Shown piece after piece: positions 24,893 through 29,853 of a stretch of DNA of 29,853 nucleotides (the stretch's first letter is position 1; each line of letters begins with the position of its first letter). The DNA lies in assembly GCA_022361535.1 (NCBI GenBank), contig JAKSAU010000183.1:1-29853 (forward strand), in the 5' to 3' direction. The DNA is from Desulfobacterales bacterium. Lineage in GTDB: Bacteria; Desulfobacterota; Desulfobacteria; Desulfobacterales; Desulfobacteraceae. The notes below the pieces were generated by a model, which was not told where the DNA came from, searched no databases, and was given only the letters and a program-made list of their open reading frames with translations. Made by a program: the position numbers and the translations under genes.

Positions 24893-25917
24893 AATATCAC
24901 CTCTCTTTTAATCTTGCCATTGCGGGCTAAGGCCCAGATAAAGATTACCCCGCCGATGATGCCTGTGATAACGCCAACTGGCAGTTCCAAAGGTGCAATA
25001 ATAGTTCTTGCAATGACATCGGATAAGGTAAGAAAGGCCGCGCCTGCTAAAAATGATCCGCCAAGCAGAATCCTGTGATCAGGACCTGTGATCATACGAA
25101 TGAAGTGAGGAACGATCAGCCCGACAAACATAATGATACCGGCAACAGACACTGAAAGACCAGTCAAAAAAGAGGCAACAATAAAAAGAATTTTTTTGGA
25201 CCGGGCAGTGTTGATGCCAAGGTTGGCAGCCTCTTCATCTCCTAAAGCAAGTGCGTTTAAGTCCATGCAAAAAAGGTAAGAGATGACAAGGCCTGAAAGG
25301 CTTCCCATGCAAGCTGTACGAATCAGGGCGGTATTGGTTTCATCCAAAGAGCCCATGATCCAAAGTACAATATTTTGCAAATCATCTGATTGAGCTAAGG
25401 CCATGAGCAGCATAACCAATGATGATGCCACATAGGAAATCATGACGCCTGTAAGCAGCATACGGTTCGATCTGACATGGTGGCTGCTCCGGTTTAGGCT
25501 GTAGACTAAAAAGATAACAAGGCTTGCGCCTGCAAACCCGAACAAAGGATAGGAGATAATCCCTAAAACAGCATAGAATTTGAACAGGATGTTGATGCAG
25601 ACACCAAGGGATGCTCCACCTGATATACCAAGGGTGTAAGGTTCTACCAAAGGATTTCTGAACATGCCTTGCAGCAGTGTACCAGCCAAGCTCAGAGAGC
25701 CGCCCACAGCCATACCCAAAAAAATCCGGGGTAGCCGGATATGCATAAGGATACTGTATTCACTAGATCCAGGACCCTGGATAAGGATACCCGGTATCTT
25801 TGCTGCAGGAATACCTGCACTGCCAGTGCAAAGTGCCAAAACTCCTGATACGACAACAAGAACAGCCAGACCTGAAATGATTAATAGCCAGGATTTAACT
25901 TTGTGGGGCATTGGCAT
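24889..25917 (-). CDS. btuC: Cobalamin-type ABC transporter permease (BtuC/FecCD family)
   Basis: A 342-residue FecCD-family permease with about ten helices. Diagnostic segments are IRLPRIFLGMAVGGSLSLAG (then TLLQGMFRNPLVEPYTLGIS), VAGIIMFVGLIVPHFIRMI and ELPVGVITGIIGGVIFIWAL. The coding start overlaps the btuF end by 23 bases; a second ATG two codons downstream would be equally possible. Cobalamin specificity rests on the operon (riboswitch, BtuF and CbiZ) rather than on permease residues. Confidence 0.87.
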   Translation of the reverse strand: MPMPHKVKSWLLIISGLAVLVVVSGVLALCTGSAGIPAAKIPGILIQGPGSSEYSILMHIRLPRIFLGMAVGGSLSLAGTLLQGMFRNPLVEPYTLGISGGASLGVCINILFKFYAVLGIISYPLFGFAGASLVIFLVYSLNRSSHHVRSNRMLLTGVMISYVASSLVMLLMALAQSDDLQNIVLWIMGSLDETNTALIRTACMGSLSGLVISYLFCMDLNALALGDEEAANLGINTARSKKILFIVASFLTGLSVSVAGIIMFVGLIVPHFIRMITGPDHRILLGGSFLAGAAFLTLSDVIARTIIAPLELPVGVITGIIGGVIFIWALARNGKIKREVIL

Positions 25918-26794
25918 CCTCGCTGTCTGAACGGGAGTTTTTAACTTCGGGATGGATCAGGGGAAGAATTTTTTGAAGGCCCTTAACAAATGTGACAGGG
26001 GTAGGGCTGCAGATCAATTCAGGATCCAGGACGTGGACCCTGGAATGCTGCACAGATTTCATGGCTGTGTGGGCCATCCATTTGTCTTTTTCCAGGTTCG
26101 CGGCTTTTTTACTTGTCCCCATGGTGGCAACCAGTATAACGTCCGGATCCATGGCCACTACTTTCTCCCTGGAATAAACACCGGTTCCTTCGTGTTCTGC
26201 GATGTTTATTCCTCCGGCATAGCGGATATATTCGTTGATGAACATGTCTTTATTGGCAGAGTGCAGAGGTTTGATTCCGATCTGCAGGAATATGGATGGC
26301 TTTTGTAAATCAGTTGTCTGCGCGAGAATGGCCGTGGCTGCCAGCCTCGCCTTATCAACCACATTTTGAGTCTGATGGGCCCTGCCCAGTGTTGTTCCGA
26401 GTTTAAGTGTCATGTCGCACATTTGCTCAAAGGTTTTGGGGTTTTGGGCCCTTATTACCTTTATAGACATCTTTTCCAGGATCTTGAGTTGTTTTTCCCG
26501 TGAAAGGGCACTTGCAATGACAAGGTCAGGATTGAGGCGGATGATTTTTTCCACATTCATCTGGATGACAGACCCTATCTTTTCTTTGTTCTGAGCCGCT
26601 TTGGGTACATTGCAATAGGTCGTGTTGGCAATCAAATGATCCTGGGCGCCAACCAGATAAATGGTTTCCGTGATAATCGGGGAAAGGGAGACCACTCTTT
26701 TGGGGATCTCCTTGCTGCAGACAGTCTGGATTGGAATTAAAAAGCCAATCCCCAGAAGGTATAAGGTGGCAAATATAAAGCGCTGGCTAATCAT
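25895..26794 (-). CDS. btuF: Cobalamin-type substrate-binding protein (BtuF-like)
   Basis: A 299-residue class III periplasmic binding protein: signal peptide about 1-26, first lobe KRVVSLSPIITETIYLVGAQ, linker helix, second lobe with YIRYAGGINIAEHEGTGVYS and VVAMDPDVILVATMG. This pattern is shared by BtuF and siderophore-binding proteins; the operon favours corrinoids. It overlaps the preceding fusion gene by eight bases and btuC by 23. It is the second binding protein in the operon, so BtuCD may accept ligand from two donors. The C-terminus (about 20 residues, Ser/Asp-rich) is probably disordered. Confidence 0.85.
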   Translation of the reverse strand: MISQRFIFATLYLLGIGFLIPIQTVCSKEIPKRVVSLSPIITETIYLVGAQDHLIANTTYCNVPKAAQNKEKIGSVIQMNVEKIIRLNPDLVIASALSREKQLKILEKMSIKVIRAQNPKTFEQMCDMTLKLGTTLGRAHQTQNVVDKARLAATAILAQTTDLQKPSIFLQIGIKPLHSANKDMFINEYIRYAGGINIAEHEGTGVYSREKVVAMDPDVILVATMGTSKKAANLEKDKWMAHTAMKSVQHSRVHVLDPELICSPTPVTFVKGLQKILPLIHPEVKNSRSDSEDANAPQS

Positions 26795-28829
26795 TGTCCT
26801 CTTCCTCCAGGCTTTTCATGGCACCCGTGATCAAGGTGTTCAGCCCTGTCTTTAATACATAAGGAATATCCGTGCGGTGGGACAGGTAATCTTTGATTTC
26901 CAGGTCTTGTGTGCCTGCAATATTTCCTGCAACAGTTTTGCACCAGGCATTGAACAGTGACAGATCTTTAATCAAGCCTTTTTCGTACTCATCGCTTAAA
27001 GCCATGGCCCCTTCGATAAAGCCTGCATACTCTTTTTCTAAAAGCAGGTGTTCTACTTTTTCAGATAACTGGCTGGCTTTAATCTCTTTAATGTTTAAGC
27101 AATCACATGCAAGATCTGATGTGAGACTGAAAACAGAGATTCGGCGTTCTTTGAGGCGCTGAAAAACGTGGCGCTTTGCAGTGACTTTGTTTTGCTTATA
27201 AATGGCTTCATTTACCCCTGCGTAAACCGCCTTTGAAACGAGTTCTCCCATTTTAGTATGGCCCCCGGCGTTTTTAATAAGGACACCTTCTCCTTTGACT
27301 ACCAGCACGTTGTCTGTACCGGTACCGGTTGCTTCATGAGCCAGGGGGGTGGCTGTACTTCTGATGTCCATATCTTGCAATGCTGCTGTTTTACCTTCAG
27401 TTGCCGCGATAATGGCCCGAGTCAAAGCCCGGTCAGACAATTCCATGTTTGTCATGATAAGGATATTTATTGTGCCGGGTTCATAAAAAAGGCCAATGTC
27501 TTTTGACATGCGAACGGCATTGGACATGACCCCGGCGGTTACCAAGGCAGTGACTTCCATGTCCTTATAGGTTGCTTTGTTTATGCTTAAATTATCCATG
27601 TCAGCGCCTGTTATGAGAAAGGACGTAGTTTGGGCTTTCTTCATGTTGGCTTCAAGGACCTTAGTCCTGATATTATCAATGCCCAGTTTATGTCCAATTC
27701 CCCATGTGGGAGGCGGGGAGTAATGATTACCTACAGCAGTAATACCGGTCCTGAATCCTTCAAGGGTTGAGAGGATAGTCTGGGGACGTTTAAAATCGAC
27801 CATAAGGGTTTTGTTAGTAAAATCTCTTATGCTGGTGTGATTGATTCGAGCTGTCTTGACGTAGGGCAGATCGAGATTCAAAGGCTGTGTTGCTCGCAAA
27901 CGGGTATCCAAAATCTCTTTGGCTGGATCTGAAAATTCATCTGTATACACCATAGAGGAAAGCCACTGAACAAAGTATCCGGTATGTGTGGACGCGCGAC
28001 AGGTTAATTCACAGGGGAAATAAAAGATATGATGGTTTTTAACCGCATCCACATCTTTCCATCCAGGCCGGCTGAAAAGTTCTTTGACAGCGTTACGGTC
28101 GCCTCCGCATCCGTATACAACTTGCGGGTTAAAAGCGAGCCATTCTTCTTTGCTTACATTAATCACAGAACCTTTGCGTCCAAAATCAGGCGGGATACCT
28201 CCTGCCAGTCGAATCAGTTCGTTTTGGAAGGAATCATTGCCTGGTGTCATGAGAGTGTCTCGGCCCATTAGTCTCATGACCCGTTTCTTTTTTCCAGAAG
28301 CTGCTTTTGCTAATTTCTTTTGAACAAGGTCCAGTTCAGTTTTGTTTTTGTTTACTATTCTTTGTGCCTCGTCCTCTTTATCAAACAAGGTGCCAAGTGT
28401 AAGGATGGTTTCAAACGCCTGGGTGACATTTAACGTGTCATAAATAAAAACAGGGACGCCGTTGGCGTGCAGATCTGCAGCAATTTCTTTATGAAGTGTA
28501 CCCAATATCACAAGGCCTGGTTCCAATGCCTTGATCTTATCAATGGAGGGTTTGAAAAAACCGCCCACTACAATTTTATTTTCTGCTCCTTTAAGGGTGG
28601 CATCATGATAGGTCAGGCCTCCAACAGAATTTGCAGCACCCAGTTCAAAAAGAATTTCTGTGGCAGATGGAACAATTGAGACAACCTGTGAAGGTGGTTT
28701 GTTTAATTCAAGGCTATTGCCCATCGAGTCTTTAACGGAAAATGCCTTTGAAAGGGCCGGGAAGAGCAAAAAAAGAAAACATATCAAACAAAGAAGCCGG
28801 GTTGTCCTGAAAATACCGATTGAGTTCAT
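26787..28829 (-). CDS. Secreted BtuF-CbiZ fusion: corrinoid-binding domain plus adenosylcobinamide amidohydrolase
   Basis: A 680-residue fusion. Residues 1-29 are a signal peptide. Residues about 31-305 are a BtuF-like binding domain (VVSIVPSATEILFELGAANS, FQNELIRLAGG, LAFNPQVVYGCG). Residues about 335-548 are CbiZ: TAVGNHYSPPPTWG, VTALVTAGVMSNAVR, PGTINILIMTNMELSDRALT, AATEGKTAALQDMDIRS, EATGTGTDNVLVV and GGHTKMGELVSKAVY. Residues about 550-680 are an extra helical region I cannot assign. CbiZ cleaves the amide bond of adenosylcobinamide or pseudocobalamin-type side chains, allowing corrinoid remodelling; the known enzymes are cytoplasmic. The signal peptide here predicts remodelling in the periplasm, before BtuCD import. 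It is the first gene after the riboswitch. The ribosome site is weak. Confidence 0.9.
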   Translation of the reverse strand: MNSIGIFRTTRLLCLICFLFLLFPALSKAFSVKDSMGNSLELNKPPSQVVSIVPSATEILFELGAANSVGGLTYHDATLKGAENKIVVGGFFKPSIDKIKALEPGLVILGTLHKEIAADLHANGVPVFIYDTLNVTQAFETILTLGTLFDKEDEAQRIVNKNKTELDLVQKKLAKAASGKKKRVMRLMGRDTLMTPGNDSFQNELIRLAGGIPPDFGRKGSVINVSKEEWLAFNPQVVYGCGGDRNAVKELFSRPGWKDVDAVKNHHIFYFPCELTCRASTHTGYFVQWLSSMVYTDEFSDPAKEILDTRLRATQPLNLDLPYVKTARINHTSIRDFTNKTLMVDFKRPQTILSTLEGFRTGITAVGNHYSPPPTWGIGHKLGIDNIRTKVLEANMKKAQTTSFLITGADMDNLSINKATYKDMEVTALVTAGVMSNAVRMSKDIGLFYEPGTINILIMTNMELSDRALTRAIIAATEGKTAALQDMDIRSTATPLAHEATGTGTDNVLVVKGEGVLIKNAGGHTKMGELVSKAVYAGVNEAIYKQNKVTAKRHVFQRLKERRISVFSLTSDLACDCLNIKEIKASQLSEKVEHLLLEKEYAGFIEGAMALSDEYEKGLIKDLSLFNAWCKTVAGNIAGTQDLEIKDYLSHRTDIPYVLKTGLNTLITGAMKSLEEEDND

Positions 28830-28920
28830 GTCAGCAGTCCACTGTAATTATGTTAATCAATTGGACCCGACTTTTGATATCCATTGAAAGGTTTGCGTTG
28901 ACAGAGAAGACGTCCAAAAC

Positions 28921-28952
28921 AAAAAAACCGGACCGATGTGTAATCGATCCGG
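28921..28952 (-). terminator. Riboswitch expression-platform terminator (minus strand)
   Basis: On the minus strand CCGGATCGAT (28952-28943) pairs with ATCGGTCCGG (28937-28928) around a five-base loop, ten pairs with one G-T wobble, followed by seven T residues (28927-28921). An alternative pairing of GATC and GGATAA upstream (28979-28965 region) with TTATTCC and GATC at the terminator's 5' arm could act as antiterminator. The stretch 28830-28920 is the leader after the terminator and shows no other feature. Confidence 0.85.
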
Positions 28953-29019
28953 AATAACCCTTTTCTTATCCTAGAGATCTTAAATACTGACAGCCTCCTT
29001 TACCACGAAGGATATCTAT

Positions 29020-29190
29020 ACGCTCCAGGCAGGTCTTCTGACTTTTGGTTCATTCTACTGGCTGAGCCTTCCCATTCATATAGCTATGAACAGTGGCATG
29101 TTACAGCGATCGTCCCCAATTACAGCGGCGGGTCCGTTCCGGATTTCAACCGGATTCCCTATTATGCTAATTAAAGCACCCGAAGTCACG
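29020..29190 (-). promoter_or_regulatory. Cobalamin riboswitch aptamer (minus strand)
   Basis: Read on the minus strand, the conserved blocks are GGGTGC near 29180, AATAGGGAA near 29165, ACGGACCCGCCGCTGTAA near 29130, TTGGGGACG, ATGCCACTG near 29095, GGGAAGG, CAGCCAGTAGAA near 29060 and GTCAGAAGACCTGCCTG ending near 29024. This is a complete B12 box. It controls the eleven-gene minus-strand operon through the terminator at 28921-28952. Confidence 0.95.
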
Positions 29191-29192
29191 AA

Positions 29193-29222
29193 ACCTTAAT
29201 TCTGATAGGCTTAGATTGTCAA
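29193..29222 (-). promoter_or_regulatory. Promoter of the BtuF-CbiZ to CbiK operon
   Basis: On the minus strand a perfect TTGACA lies at 29222-29217 and TAAGGT at 29198-29193, with an 18-base spacer. Transcription would start near 29186, at the 5' edge of the aptamer, mirroring the first riboswitch unit. The -10 box keeps only the three most conserved positions. The remaining 29223-29310 shows no gene. Confidence 0.5.
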
Positions 29223-29310
29223 TAGATATTTTAAGGAACCTGCAACTTCTATTATCCCGAAGAAATTAACAACGGGCTATAAAGTTTTTTTGGACATGTT
29301 AAGTGCGCAA

Positions 29311-29853
29311 TTATTTTTTCTCAAGCTTCTCCAGCCGGTAGCGTAGTGTGGCACGGGAAATACCAAGAATACGTGCTGCCCTGGAGACATTATTTTTAGA
29401 CTGGTTCATAGCAAAATCAATGCATTTGCTTTCAAGCGCTTCCAATCCATCCCCGATCACCATGGGAATCAGCCTGTCCATTGGGAGGGTGTCAAGGGAG
29501 GCTTCACTGGAAGGGTTTAGAATAAGATGATCGGGTGTGATCTGGTCTGTCGTGCAAAGAATCATGGCGCGTTCAAGTACGTTTTTAAGTTCCCTGATAT
29601 TTCCTTTCCATGAAGAATCCACCAGCTTTTTTAAGCCCGGTTCTGATAGAGTAGGGGGCTTTCTGCCAAACGCTTTTGAAAATTCTTTGATGAAATGAAG
29701 ACTTAAAATGTGAATGTCTTGTTTTCGTTCGCGCAAAGGAGGGATGTGGATGGGAAATACATTAATCCGGTAATACAAATCTTCTCTGAACGTCTTTTCA
29801 CTGACCATGTGCCATAAATCTTTATTAGTAGCAGCAATTATTCTTACATCAGC
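29311..29853 (-). CDS. Sigma-54-dependent response activator, C-terminal part (cut by window edge)
   Basis: Only the last 180 residues are in the window; the frame is open to the right edge. It begins in the AAA+ domain with ADVRIIAATNKDL, followed by the conserved REDLYYRINVFPIHIPPLRE and GNIRELKNVLERAMIL, and ends with a Fis-type helix-turn-helix (NNVSRAARILGISRATLRYR). This identifies an NtrC-family enhancer-binding protein that activates sigma-54 promoters. The GAFTGA loop and sensory domain lie outside. It is on the same strand as the B12 operon but is separated by that operon's own promoter, so it is probably a neighbour rather than part of it. Confidence 0.93.
   Translation of the reverse strand, partial: ADVRIIAATNKDLWHMVSEKTFREDLYYRINVFPIHIPPLRERKQDIHILSLHFIKEFSKAFGRKPPTLSEPGLKKLVDSSWKGNIRELKNVLERAMILCTTDQITPDHLILNPSSEASLDTLPMDRLIPMVIGDGLEALESKCIDFAMNQSKNNVSRAARILGISRATLRYRLEKLEKK

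Noticed and set aside
29223..29310. Terminator for the sigma-54 activator gene
   Set aside because: Only a four-pair CCCG/CGGG stem with a long loop and no T-tract is present.

Overview
The window looks like a chromosomal segment of an anaerobic Desulfobacterota bacterium, most like the Desulfobacteraceae (inference from gene style: CbiK-type cobaltochelatase, TtpC/TonB2-type motor, CobN with DUF2149/DUF2162, DUF4019, moderate GC). No rRNA, tRNA, CRISPR array or insertion sequence was seen.

Region 1 (1-5100) is an ordinary flank: an amino-acid permease divergent from a LysR regulator with a T-N11-A dyad between them, a secreted M23 peptidase, and a guanine deaminase (guaD). A structured RNA element lies directly before guaD.

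Region 2 (5200-17900, plus strand) opens with a promoter, a cobalamin riboswitch and two tandem intrinsic terminators. It then encodes a TonB-dependent receptor, a DUF2162 membrane protein, an ExbB/MotA-like channel, a DUF2149 (ExbD-like) protein, a 1373-residue CobN-like chelatase with a signal peptide and a C-terminal membrane anchor, and a DUF4019 protein. A TroA/ZnuA-type metal ABC importer follows; its permease carries a C-terminal DtxR/MntR-like domain. A small membrane protein ends the strand.

Region 3 (29222 down to 17960, minus strand) is one compact operon of eleven genes, also starting with promoter, cobalamin riboswitch and terminator. In order: a secreted BtuF-CbiZ fusion, BtuF, BtuC, BtuD, DUF3450, TtpC, ExbB, ExbD, TonB, a TPR lipoprotein-like/secreted protein, and CbiK. 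Most junctions overlap or are a few bases apart. The two riboswitch units face each other and converge near 17.9 kb. At the right edge is the C-terminal part of a sigma-54-dependent activator.

Taken together, regions 2 and 3 read as one B12-repressed salvage regulon of about 24 kb. A receptor and a dedicated TonB2-type motor bring corrinoids across the outer membrane; the fused BtuF-CbiZ could trim corrinoid side chains in the periplasm; BtuFCD imports the product. The most interesting part is the CobN-like protein: it appears to be periplasmic and membrane-anchored, has no AAA+ partners in the window, and sits with an ExbB/ExbD-like pair. The module resembles the hmuSTUV part of the Bacteroidetes hmuYRSTUV haem locus. 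My hypothesis is a proton-motive-force-coupled extracytoplasmic metal chelatase or dechelatase acting on cobalt tetrapyrroles, with the metal ABC importer and CbiK handling the freed metal. This is inference, not shown by the sequence.
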